Source of the DNA: JAIBJN01 sp963699495
GTDB lineage: Bacteria; Actinomycetota; Thermoleophilia; Gaiellales; Gaiellaceae
DNA: 64,000 bases
Direction of reading: 5' to 3'
NCBI GenBank assembly: GCA_963699495.1
Contig: CAVOUB010000007.1
Location: 1-64,000, forward strand
Positions 1 through 8,500 of this stretch are shown here, one piece after another (the first letter of the stretch is position 1; every line of letters starts with the position of its first letter). The position numbers were made by a program, and so were the translations under genes. The notes under the pieces were generated by a model. It did no database searches. It saw only the letters and a program-made list of their open reading frames with translations, and was not told the origin of the DNA.

Positions 1-190
1 GCGGGCCGCTCGCATTGACACCTCCCGTTCGGGCTGAGATCGTGTCGCCCGTAACGAGGGGTGCGCCGAACAGTGGAGGGGGTGATGGGAGCCCCGGCGC
101 GTAGGTTCGTTGCTGCGGAGGGCTCGCCTCGATCAAGAGGCGCGTTCCGCAAATCTGCCAGTCAGCTCACCCTCGAACGAAGGAGAGGCG

Positions 191-1153
191 ATGCCAGCAC
201 ATGTCCTTCCGTCTGACGAGGCCGCGGCCGTTATTGTCGAGGCCGAGGAGGTCCCGCCTGCAATCCCGGTTGCGGAGCAGCCGATCCCGAACGGGATGGG
301 ATGGCTCCGGGGGTGGCCGGATCTCCGAGACTACACGCCCGAGCATGAGGCGATTCAGCTGGAGCTCGAGAAAGCCGCAGTGGCAGAGCCGGCGGTGGCG
401 ACGGACTCGGCGCTGCCGGCCGACGTCGACCTTCGTCCCTGGTTTTCGCCGGTCGAGAATCAGGGCGCGCTCGGCTCCTGCACCGCCAACGCAGGCGTGG
501 GCGTGTACGAGTACTTCGAGCGCAGAGCAGCTGGAAAGCACATCGACGCCTCGAGGCTCTTCCTCTACAAGGCGACGAGGAACCTGCTCAACTGGACGGG
601 AGACACCGGTGCTTTCCTGCGCTCCACCATGGGGGCGATGAGGCTCTTCGGCGTCCCGCCGGAGGAGTACTGGCCGTACAACATCGCCGCCTACGACAGG
701 GAGCCGACGGCGTTCTGCTACTCGTTCGCCCAGAACTTCCAGGCCATCAAGTACTACAGGCTCGACCCGCCTGTCACGGCGAAGGACCTGCTCCTCGACC
801 GCATCAAGACGAACCTGGCCGCCGGCCTGCCCTCCATCTTCGGGTTCACGGTCTACAGCTCGATCTCCCAGGCGGGCACAACGGGCAAGATTCCCTACCC
901 CAGTGTCGGCGAATCGGTTGTCGGCGGGCACGCAGTTGTCGCAGCCGGGTACGACGACAGCCTCAAGATCACGAGCACGTCGGGTGGACCTCCGACCACG
1001 GGTGCTCTGCTCGTCCGCAACTCCTGGGGCACCGCCTGGGGTGACGCAGGCAACGGCTGGTTGCCCTACGACTACGTTCTGAACGGGCTTGCCGTGGACT
1101 GGTGGTCGTTGGTGAAGGGGGAGTGGCTCGACACGCGCCAGTTCAAGCTCTAA
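191..1153 (+). CDS. Papain-family (C1A) cysteine peptidase
   Basis: This is a 320-residue cysteine peptidase of the papain fold. The catalytic Cys lies in the motif QGALGSCTANAG (Cys97), the His in GGHAVVAAGYD (His247) and the Asn in RNSWGTAWGD (Asn277), so the triad is complete and in the right order. The start ATG at 191 is preceded by a good ribosome site, GAAGGAGAGG; an open frame reaching back to 110 has neither a site nor family similarity. Residues 1-75 are an acidic Ala/Pro/Glu-rich segment that could be a propeptide. No clear signal peptide is visible, so the location is uncertain. It stands alone, 66 bases before an L,D-transpeptidase. The substrate cannot be predicted. Confidence 0.88.
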   Translation: MPAHVLPSDEAAAVIVEAEEVPPAIPVAEQPIPNGMGWLRGWPDLRDYTPEHEAIQLELEKAAVAEPAVATDSALPADVDLRPWFSPVENQGALGSCTANAGVGVYEYFERRAAGKHIDASRLFLYKATRNLLNWTGDTGAFLRSTMGAMRLFGVPPEEYWPYNIAAYDREPTAFCYSFAQNFQAIKYYRLDPPVTAKDLLLDRIKTNLAAGLPSIFGFTVYSSISQAGTTGKIPYPSVGESVVGGHAVVAAGYDDSLKITSTSGGPPTTGALLVRNSWGTAWGDAGNGWLPYDYVLNGLAVDWWSLVKGEWLDTRQFKL

Positions 1154-1219
1154 GTCCTCTCACTCTCCAAGCGAGATCGAGAGGGGGCCGAAGTCCAAAC
1201 CGCGCTCGAGGCTCGTACT

Positions 1220-2035
1220 ATGCCCCGGGTGCGGACGCCCGCTCTCGTTTCGGTCGTCGTTGCGATCCTGGCCGCAGGTTGCGGGACTCAGGAGCTCGAG
1301 GACAAGCGGGCCGTCCAGGGAACACGGAGTGATCCGCCGGTCGTGGTTCAGGGCGGAGGAGAGCTCGTGTCGCGGCAGGTTCCCGAGCGTTGCGAGTTTC
1401 GGCGCGAGGAACGGCTCGGAACGGCGCGGGTCGCCTACGCGGCGCTGGCAAGAGGCGCCCTCTCGGCGTTTCGCCGCCCCGGCGGCCCACGTCTGCGGAC
1501 CTTCCAGCACAAGAACGCAAACGGCGTCGACACCGTCTTCGGGGTGCTCGCCGCGGTGCTCGACCCGGAGTGTCGCCCCGTGTGCTACCGCGTTCAGCTC
1601 CCGATCAGGCCGAATGGCGCTACCGGTTTCGTGCGGGCCGACCGCGTCACGCTGCTGCTGGTCCGCACTCGAATCGAGGTCGACCTGTCCGAGCGGCGGA
1701 TCGACTTCTTCCGCAACGGACGCAGGGTCCTTCGCGTCGCGGCGGCGATCGGAAGGGATGCAACACCGACGCCGGTCGGCCGCTACTACGTCAACCAGCG
1801 CTTGCTCGCGTCCGACGCCTCGGGGCCGTTCGGCCCAGGGGCGATCGGTATCAGCGCGTTCTCGCCCGTCCTGACCGGCTGGGCGCAGGGCGGGCCGATC
1901 GCCATCCACGGGACGAACGATCCCTCCTCCATCGGCAAGGCCGCCTCGCATGGATGCTTGCGGATCGAGAACCGCTATGTGGCACGGATGCTCTACGCGA
2001 ATCCGGAGGGCACCCCCGTCGTCATCCGGAGCTAA
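1220..2035 (+). CDS. L,D-transpeptidase lipoprotein (YkuD fold)
   Basis: This predicted lipoprotein makes 3-3 cross-links in peptidoglycan or attaches proteins to it. The N-terminus is a short lipoprotein signal ending in LAAGC at about residue 18. The C-terminal YkuD domain carries the catalytic signature HGTND...SHGCLRIEN with nucleophile Cys246. The middle part resembles an SH3-like wall-binding module (the PNGATGFVRAD region). The ATG at 1220 lies inside a -10-like TACTAT (1216-1221). An in-frame GTG at 1229 is 7 bases after that hexamer, and is a likely alternative start on a leaderless message. It belongs to the cell-wall group seen elsewhere in the window (murT, gatD, murJ, CHAP hydrolase). 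Confidence 0.9.
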   Translation: MPRVRTPALVSVVVAILAAGCGTQELEDKRAVQGTRSDPPVVVQGGGELVSRQVPERCEFRREERLGTARVAYAALARGALSAFRRPGGPRLRTFQHKNANGVDTVFGVLAAVLDPECRPVCYRVQLPIRPNGATGFVRADRVTLLLVRTRIEVDLSERRIDFFRNGRRVLRVAAAIGRDATPTPVGRYYVNQRLLASDASGPFGPGAIGISAFSPVLTGWAQGGPIAIHGTNDPSSIGKAASHGCLRIENRYVARMLYANPEGTPVVIRS

Positions 2036-2085
2036 CCGCTCCGGGCGGTCGTCCACCCTCGCCACCAACTCACGAGGAGGAGCCC

Positions 2086-2427
2086 ATGCACAGAGTGATC
2101 CGATCCGGTGAGCTGCGGCCCAGCCCGGGGGGCACGGTGACGTTCGAGGGTGAGCCGTACGGGTCGGGCATCTCGTTCTTCCTGGTCAACAACGAGCCCG
2201 GGAAGGGGCCCGACCTGCACCGGCACCCCTACTCCGAGACCTGGATCGTCCGCTCGGGCAAGGCGCGATTCACCGCAAACGGCGAGGACATCGAGGCCGG
2301 CCCCGGCGACATCCTCGTCGTCGGCCCGGAGACGCCCCACAAGTTCAAGAACGTCGGCGATGGCCGGCTCGACATCGTCTGCATCCACGCGTCGCCGCGG
2401 ATGATCCAGGAGGAGCTGGAGGAGTAA
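2086..2427 (+). CDS. Single-domain cupin protein
   Basis: This 113-residue protein is one small beta-barrel cupin. The first motif carries DLHRHPYSETWIV and the second PGDILVVGPETPHKF, which supply the His/Glu/His metal ligands. The start ATG has a strong ribosome site (GAGGAGG, 2074-2080). Single cupins of this size bind a metal and act as small dioxygenases, isomerases or ligand sensors. Nothing here fixes the substrate. It sits between the L,D-transpeptidase and a convergent hydrolase with no obvious functional link. Confidence 0.85.
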   Translation: MHRVIRSGELRPSPGGTVTFEGEPYGSGISFFLVNNEPGKGPDLHRHPYSETWIVRSGKARFTANGEDIEAGPGDILVVGPETPHKFKNVGDGRLDIVCIHASPRMIQEELEE

Positions 2428-2434
2428 GCCTCGA

Positions 2435-3322
2435 CTACCCGGTGCCCGGGGTCTCCGCCTCGCGCAGAAACGCCCCCACGACCTCCAGGTAGCGATCGGT
2501 CTCCTCGAGGACGGGCATGTGCGAGCTCGCCTCGAAGACGACCTCGCGGGCATTCGGAAGGCCGTGGAGGAGGGTCGCCGCAATCCGCTCCGTGCACATG
2601 TCGTACGCACCGCGCGCGACGAGCGCCGGCATGGTCAGCTCGCTGAGCCGCGGGCGGACGTCCCAGCCGCGGAGCGCGCCGGTGACCGTCCACTCGTTCG
2701 GGCCCACCATCGCCCCGTAGACCTCAGCTCCCCGCTCGGCCTGCATCCGCTCGAGCTCCGGCCGCCCGGCCGCGCCGCGGTGGACGTAGCGGTCGTCGAA
2801 CGCGTCGAGCGCGCGGCGGTACTCGGGGTCGTCGAACTCCTCGGCCTCCTCGCAGCGGTCGAGCACGGCGACGACATCGGCAGGCAGCTCGGCGCGGAGG
2901 CGCCGAGCCTCGGCCACCCACTCCTCGACGCTGGCCAGCGTCGAGCTCAGCACCATGCTGGTGAGGCCGCCGTACCCGCTCAGGGCGTGCTCCAGGGCGA
3001 GCATGCCGCCCCAGGAGGTGCCGAGGAGATGGACGCGCTCGAGCCCAAGCCGATCCCGCAGCGCCGCGAGCTCGTCGACGAAGACGGAGACGCTCCAGTC
3101 GATATCCACCGGGCGATCCGAGCGGCCGCATCCCACCTGGTCGTAGAGGACGACCGCGCGCCCCTCCTCGGCGAGCCGCTCCAGCGGAGCGAAGTAGTGG
3201 TGCGTCGAGCCGGGGCCGCCGTGCAGGCAGACGAGCGGGTCGCGGCCGTCGCCACTCTCCCCGACCACGCGGTACCACGTGCGGTACCCGCGCAGGTCGA
3301 CGTACCCCTCGCGGCTCACCAT
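2435..3322 (-). CDS. Alpha/beta hydrolase, proline-iminopeptidase type
   Basis: This 295-residue hydrolase has the oxyanion-hole motif HGGPGS (residues 34-39), the nucleophile elbow GTSWGG (Ser103) and a late His in SSHMPVLEETDRY. The DQVGCGRSDRP stretch after the first motif is typical of prolyl aminopeptidases and related tricorn-interacting hydrolases. It probably removes N-terminal proline from short peptides, though ester or amide hydrolysis cannot be excluded. The gene faces the cupin at 2427 and starts 7 bases after the metallo-hydrolase stop at 3330, so it is probably the third gene of a run that begins with the alcohol dehydrogenase at 5164. Confidence 0.85.
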   Translation of the reverse strand: MVSREGYVDLRGYRTWYRVVGESGDGRDPLVCLHGGPGSTHHYFAPLERLAEEGRAVVLYDQVGCGRSDRPVDIDWSVSVFVDELAALRDRLGLERVHLLGTSWGGMLALEHALSGYGGLTSMVLSSTLASVEEWVAEARRLRAELPADVVAVLDRCEEAEEFDDPEYRRALDAFDDRYVHRGAAGRPELERMQAERGAEVYGAMVGPNEWTVTGALRGWDVRPRLSELTMPALVARGAYDMCTERIAATLLHGLPNAREVVFEASSHMPVLEETDRYLEVVGAFLREAETPGTG

Positions 3323-3329
3323 CCGGGGA

Positions 3330-4061
3330 TCAGTCCCGCGCGACCTGGGAGCCGCCCACGATCTGATCCCGGCCGTCGGCGTACCGGACCCAGGCCTTGT
3401 GGGTGCCGTCGTAGTCAGGGCCCCAGAGGATCAGGGTCGCCGGCTCGCCGCGCACCGTGCACGGCTCGTCGCCCTCGGGGTCGAGGCCCCTCCACACGCG
3501 CACGAACGGGTTCGCCTCCAGCTCGGCGGCGACCGTGGTCGCCTCGCGGTGGCCCGGATGGAGACGCGTCTCCGGGGCAAGGGCCAGCAGGCGCCGCATG
3601 ATCGAATGCACCTGGTCGCGATAACCGGTCGGACCGCCGCCTGCGGTGCCCCCGACGGTGCCCTTGAAGAGGCAGTCCGCGGTGAGACAGTCGGTGCCGT
3701 CCACGAGGAACGCGACGTGGTCGGGGCAGTGGCCGGGCGTGTAGACGGCCTGGATCTCGAGGGAGCCGCTGCGCACGGTTTGACCGTCGGCGAGGCGCCC
3801 GTCCGCGTCCACGCCGGTGTCGGGATGAGCCAGAAGGGGGACGCCGCGGCGCCGGGCGAGCTCCTCGATCCCGACCACGTGGTCGCCGTGACCGTGGGTG
3901 CAGAGGACGTGCGTGATGGCGATGCCCTGCTCGCCGGCCAGGCGCTCGAGCCGGCCCTCGAGGCCGTTGGCGTCCACGAGGACGCCGCTCCCGCCCGGCC
4001 CGTCGGCGACGAGGTAGGCGTTGGAGAGCCAATCCGGATGCTCGACGCGCTCGACGATCAC
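3330..4061 (-). CDS. Metallo-beta-lactamase fold hydrolase next to formaldehyde dehydrogenase
   Basis: This 243-residue hydrolase carries the zinc signature THGHGDH (His56, His58, Asp60, His61), with further ligands in the TPGHCPDH and HPGH stretches. The start is a GTG that overlaps the stop of the dehydrogenase as GTGA, so the two genes are translationally coupled. In mycobacteria and relatives a metallo-beta-lactamase gene sits beside the mycothiol-dependent formaldehyde dehydrogenase, and is thought to act on the S-formyl thiol product. By analogy this enzyme may hydrolyse S-formylmycothiol to formate. That role is inferred from context and has not been shown for this sequence. Confidence 0.82.
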   Translation of the reverse strand: MIVERVEHPDWLSNAYLVADGPGGSGVLVDANGLEGRLERLAGEQGIAITHVLCTHGHGDHVVGIEELARRRGVPLLAHPDTGVDADGRLADGQTVRSGSLEIQAVYTPGHCPDHVAFLVDGTDCLTADCLFKGTVGGTAGGGPTGYRDQVHSIMRRLLALAPETRLHPGHREATTVAAELEANPFVRVWRGLDPEGDEPCTVRGEPATLILWGPDYDGTHKAWVRYADGRDQIVGGSQVARD

Positions 4062-5164
4062 GCGAAGTCGATCACGCTCCGGATGCCGTCGCCGGCCTCC
4101 ATCAGCTGGAAGCCGCGGTTGACCTCGTCCAGCGTGAGCTTGTGGGAGACGAACGCGTCGACGTCGATCTCGCCCGCCAGGTAGCGCCGCACGTACGCCG
4201 GCACGTCGTCGCGCCCCTTGCAGCCGCCGAACGACGAGCCCGCCACGCGGCGGCCGGTGATGAGGAAGCGCGGGATGACGTCCAGCGTCTCTCCCCTGCC
4301 GGCGACGCCGCACATGGTGGCAAGCCCCCAGCCCATGCGGGCCGACTCGACCGCTTGGCGCATCACGCCGACGTTACCCGTGGCTTCGAAGGTGTAGTCG
4401 GCGCCGAAGCCGCCGGTGAGCTCGACGATCCGTTCGACGACGTCGTCACCGCCGAGCAAGGTCTCGGTCGCCCCGTGGTGCGGCGTCAGGGCGAGGCGGC
4501 CCTCGGCCACGTCGACCGCGATGATCCTCTCCGCGCCTGCAAGCCGACAGCCGACGACGGCGCCGAGCCCGACCATGCCCGCGCCGAAGACGACGCAGGT
4601 CGACCCCGGCTCGACCCTGGCGGTGTTCAGCGCGGCCCCGATCCCGGTCGAGAGACCGCACGCGAAGAGAGCCGCGCGGTCGAGCGGCGCCTCCGGGTCG
4701 ACCTTGGCCAGCGCGATCTCCGGCATGACGGTGCACTCCGCAAAGGTCGAGGTGCCCATGAAGTGGCGGATGGGCTCGCCGTCCCGCGACAGGCGCGTTG
4801 TCCCGTCCGGCAGGTAGCCCTGGTTCTGCAGCTCGCGGATGGCCAGACAGAGGTTCGTCCGTGGGCTGAGGCAGTGGACGCACTCGCCACACTGAGGCGA
4901 GAACAGCGTCACGACGTGGTCGCCCGGCCGAACGAGGGTCACGCCGTCGCCGACCGACTCCACGACGCCCGCACCCTCGTGCCCGAGCACCGTGGGCGAG
5001 TAGCCCGACGGGTCGGCGCCCGAGGCCGTGTAGAGATCGGTGTGGCAGACACCGCAGGCGACGAGCCGTACAAGCACCTCGCCGGCCTTCGGCTCCGCCA
5101 GGTCGACCTCCTGGACCGAGAGCGGCCGGCCGAACTCCTCGAGGACGGCGGCGCGGATCCTCAT
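4058..5164 (-). CDS. Zinc alcohol dehydrogenase, class III / S-(hydroxymethyl)thiol dehydrogenase type
   Basis: This 368-residue enzyme is a medium-chain zinc dehydrogenase. Catalytic zinc ligands are in ACGVCHTDL and GHEGAG; structural zinc is held by the four Cys of CGECVHCLSPRTNLC. The NAD fold has GAGMVGLG. The C-terminal SFGGCKGRDDVPAYV stretch is typical of class III enzymes that oxidise thiol-formaldehyde adducts. With the coupled metallo-hydrolase it could convert formaldehyde to formate, a useful partner to the methylamine genes at 48-62 kb and the formate dehydrogenase at 39-44 kb. Which thiol is used (mycothiol or another) cannot be read from the sequence. Confidence 0.85.
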   Translation of the reverse strand: MRIRAAVLEEFGRPLSVQEVDLAEPKAGEVLVRLVACGVCHTDLYTASGADPSGYSPTVLGHEGAGVVESVGDGVTLVRPGDHVVTLFSPQCGECVHCLSPRTNLCLAIRELQNQGYLPDGTTRLSRDGEPIRHFMGTSTFAECTVMPEIALAKVDPEAPLDRAALFACGLSTGIGAALNTARVEPGSTCVVFGAGMVGLGAVVGCRLAGAERIIAVDVAEGRLALTPHHGATETLLGGDDVVERIVELTGGFGADYTFEATGNVGVMRQAVESARMGWGLATMCGVAGRGETLDVIPRFLITGRRVAGSSFGGCKGRDDVPAYVRRYLAGEIDVDAFVSHKLTLDEVNRGFQLMEAGDGIRSVIDFA

Positions 5165-5209
5165 GCGAGAAGATGCCCGGAGGCGACCATCCGTGGAAAC
5201 GTAACGGAG

Positions 5210-5551
5210 ATGATCGGCTGGAACGACGTGCTGCGGTTCCTCCTCGAGCTCGCCGCTCTGGTCGCACTGGCCTACTGGGGGTTCACGACGGGGAGCGGAG
5301 CGACCGCCTGGGCCCTCGGCCTCGGTGCGCCCCTTGCGGCGGCGACCTTCTGGTGGCTGTTCGTCGCACCGAAGGCAAAGGTGGCCGTCTCGCGGACCGG
5401 GCGGGTCGCCCTCGGCCTTGTCGTCTTCGGCCTCGCCACGGCGGCGCTCGCGAACGCCGGGAGCACGATCGCGGCGATCGCCTTCGGCACGCTGGCGCTC
5501 GTCAACGCGCTCGTGATGCTCGCCCGAGCCGAGCCCGGTCGGAGCTCCTAG
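5210..5551 (+). CDS. YrdB-family (DUF2568) small membrane protein
   Basis: This 113-residue protein has four hydrophobic segments (about residues 7-25, 31-51, 62-80 and 84-103). The FWWLFVAPKA motif in the second is characteristic of the YrdB/DUF2568 family. No function is known for the family. The start ATG has GGAG directly against it, which is closer than ideal, but no other start is open in this frame. It diverges from the dehydrogenase at 5164 and converges 3 bases from the large RTX gene. Confidence 0.75.
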   Translation: MIGWNDVLRFLLELAALVALAYWGFTTGSGATAWALGLGAPLAAATFWWLFVAPKAKVAVSRTGRVALGLVVFGLATAALANAGSTIAAIAFGTLALVNALVMLARAEPGRSS

Positions 5552-5554
5552 GAC

Positions 5555-8500
5555 CTATTCGGCCAGGCCGGTGAGCGGCGCAGGCGGAGGTCCCGGGATC
5601 GCGTTCTCGGTCGACAGCGGCGACGGGTCGACACCGAGGTCGTAGTACGCGGTGTCGACTCCGACCTGCCCGTGGATCTGGACGTCGGCTGCTCCGTCGG
5701 CTGCGTCGAGCGTGTCGTCGTCGTTTCCGCCGGTGAGGGTGTCCGCGCCGAGCCCGCCGACGACGATGTCGTTTCCGTCCTGCCCGCGGAGGATGTCGTT
5801 GCCGTCGTTCCCGAGAATCTGATCGTTCCCGGAGCTGCCGTCGACCGTGTCGGCGCCGGCGCCGCCGAGGATCAGGTCACCGAGGTTGCTGCCGCTGAGC
5901 GAGTCGTCGCCGTCGTCGCCCCGGAGCGTCACGCGGCCGAGGAAGACCTGGCCCGCCCCGTAGCCGCCGCGCGCGCTCAGCGTGTCGTTGCCGCCCGCGC
6001 CGACGAGCTCGACCGAGCTCGGGAACGGCGAGAAGGTGACGTCGAGGTCCGCGTCGCCGGTGAACGAGGCGCCCTTCGTCCCGACGGAGAGCAGGTCGGC
6101 AGCCGTCGTGCCGCCGAGCACGAACTCGTCGGTGACGTCGCCGAGGTTGACCGCGAGCTCGATCTCGGAGGCCGTGCCGGCCGCTTCGACGGTGGCGCCC
6201 GGGGCGAGCGCGCCCGCCGTCTGGTCGACGACCAGGCGCTCGACCGATCCCGCGACGCCGGAGACGGTGATCGCATCCGTGTTCGCGGTCGTCGCAGCGC
6301 CGCAGGCGGCACCGGCGAAGCGGATCTCGCTCCCGACGACCGCGAGCGTGGCCGTCGCGCCGGCCGGGATCGTGGCCGTCGCCGCCTTCAGCGCCGCGCT
6401 GTAGACACAGGTGCCCTGACCGGGCGGAGGCGGTGGAGGCGGAGGCGGCGACGTTTGGATCGTCCAGTCGAAGACCGCCGGCGTCGGGTCGACGTTGCCC
6501 GCGACGTCCTTGGCACGGGCGCGCAACTCGTGGGCGCCGAGGCTCAGCGCGCTGTAGGTGACAGGCGAGACGCAGGGGAGGAACGAAGCCAGGTCGAGGG
6601 CGCATTCGAAGGTCGAGCCCACCTCGCTCGAGGAGAGGGTGAACGTCGCGTTCGTGTCGGACGTGGTCGAGGCCGGCCCCGAGGGGATCGTCGTCTCGGG
6701 CGGAGTCGTGTCCGGCGGCGGTGGAGGAGGAGGTGGAGGCGGGGGCGGAGGCGGCCCAGAGTCGATGATCTTGGTCTCGACGGCGCTCGGAGCGGGGTCG
6801 ATCAGGTCGTAGTAGGCCGTGTCGCTGCCTGCGCCGCCGTTCAGCGACGTGTCGGTGACGCCGTCGCCTGCGCGGATCGTGTCGTTCCCACCCCCGGACG
6901 AGATGTTGTCCGCTCCGCCGCCCCCGACGATGTCGTCGTTGCCCTCGGCTCCGTTCAGCTTGTCGTCGCCCCAGCCGCCGTCGATCGTGTCGTTCCCCGA
7001 GTAGCCGTTGACGTCGTCGTTCCCCGCGCCGCCGACGATCAGGTCGCCGAGGTTCGATCCGGTGAGGGCATCGCCGAGATCTCCCGCGCGTAGGACGACG
7101 TTCCCGGCGAAGACGGCGCCCGTCCCCGTGCCGCCCCGCGCGCTGAGCGTGTTCTTCCCCCCGCCGCCGACCAGCTCCACCGTGGACGGCGCCGGCGAGG
7201 GTGCGAAGGTCACGTCGGCGTCGCTGTCGGCGTTGAAGGCGATGCCGCTCACGCCCACCGAGAGCTTGTCGTCGCCGGACGTCCCGGCCACGACGACCTG
7301 GTCGGCCGCGTCGCCGAGGTTGGCGGTCACCTCGATCTCAGGCGTGTTGCTCTCCGCGGTCGCGCCCGGCCCGAAGGGGGCCTCCGACTGGTCGATCGTC
7401 AGGCGCTCCGGTGTCCCGATGGAGCCGTTGACGAGCACCGAGTCGGTGTTCGTCGCCGTGGCGCCGCCGCACGGCATGGGCACGAACCCGAACAGGAGCT
7501 GGCCGCTCGCCGCCACCTTCAGGGTCGCCTGGGAGCCCGGGGGGATGGCCGCCGTAACTGACTTCGTCGCCGGGTTGTAGAAACACGATGCGGGCGTCCC
7601 GCCCGAGTACTGCGCCGTGTACGTCGCCGGCCCGGTCGCCGTGAGCTGATGGACGCGCGCGCCGCCGTCCGACCACGAGTCGAACGTGAACCCGACGCCG
7701 TTGAGCGTCTGGGTCGCTTCCGCCGACACGGTATGCGTCGAGCCCGTGATGAAGGTACGCGTGAACGGCGCCGCCGCGGTGTCGTCGTCCACGGTCAGCT
7801 GCAGTCCCGGAACGTTCGAGACGAAGTTCGCCTGCACGGTCTTCGGCTGCAGGCTCACGGTCTTCGTGTCCGTGAGGCCGCCGGAGTCGGTCACGGTCAG
7901 GCGCAGCTCCAGGTGAGCCGGGTAGTCGTGGTTGGGGCCGTCGAAGGCTCCGCTCTTGACGCCGGCGAAGCTCTCGACCGCGTGCTCGTGGCAGTTCGAG
8001 GGGCAGTGGTGGAGGATCAGCTCCCACAGGAACGCCGACGCCGGCAGCGTTCCGTCCTGGGCGTCTGTCGCCGTCCCGGCGAAGGAGATGCTCTCGCCGA
8101 CGGCCCAGGTCGTCGCCGCGGTCGGGCCGGAGATCGTCGCGACGGGCGCGGTGTTCCCGACCGTGATCGTGACGGAGGCGGTGTCGGTGGCCGCGCTCGG
8201 GTCGGTGACGCGCAGCGCCACTGTGACGGATCCGTTCTGCGCGTACGTCCAGGACGGCGTCGCCGAGGTCGAGTCGTTGTACTGGCCGTCTCCGTCGAGG
8301 TCCCAGGCGTAGGTCAGCGTGTCGCCGTCGGGGTCGCTCGACCCACGGCCGTCGAAGTTGACGAGCAGAGGCGCGGTGCCGTTCGTGGGAGTCGCCTGGA
8401 TGATGGCCGTCGGCGGCTGGTTGGCGGCGAAGTACCGGATTCGGCGGATCGTCCCGCCGTCGTAATCGGGATAGAAGAGATCCCCGCCCGGCCCGATCTC

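Noticed and set aside
5670..7100. CRISPR-like periodicity
   Set aside because: The repeats encode RTX nonapeptides in frame, vary in sequence and have no spacers.
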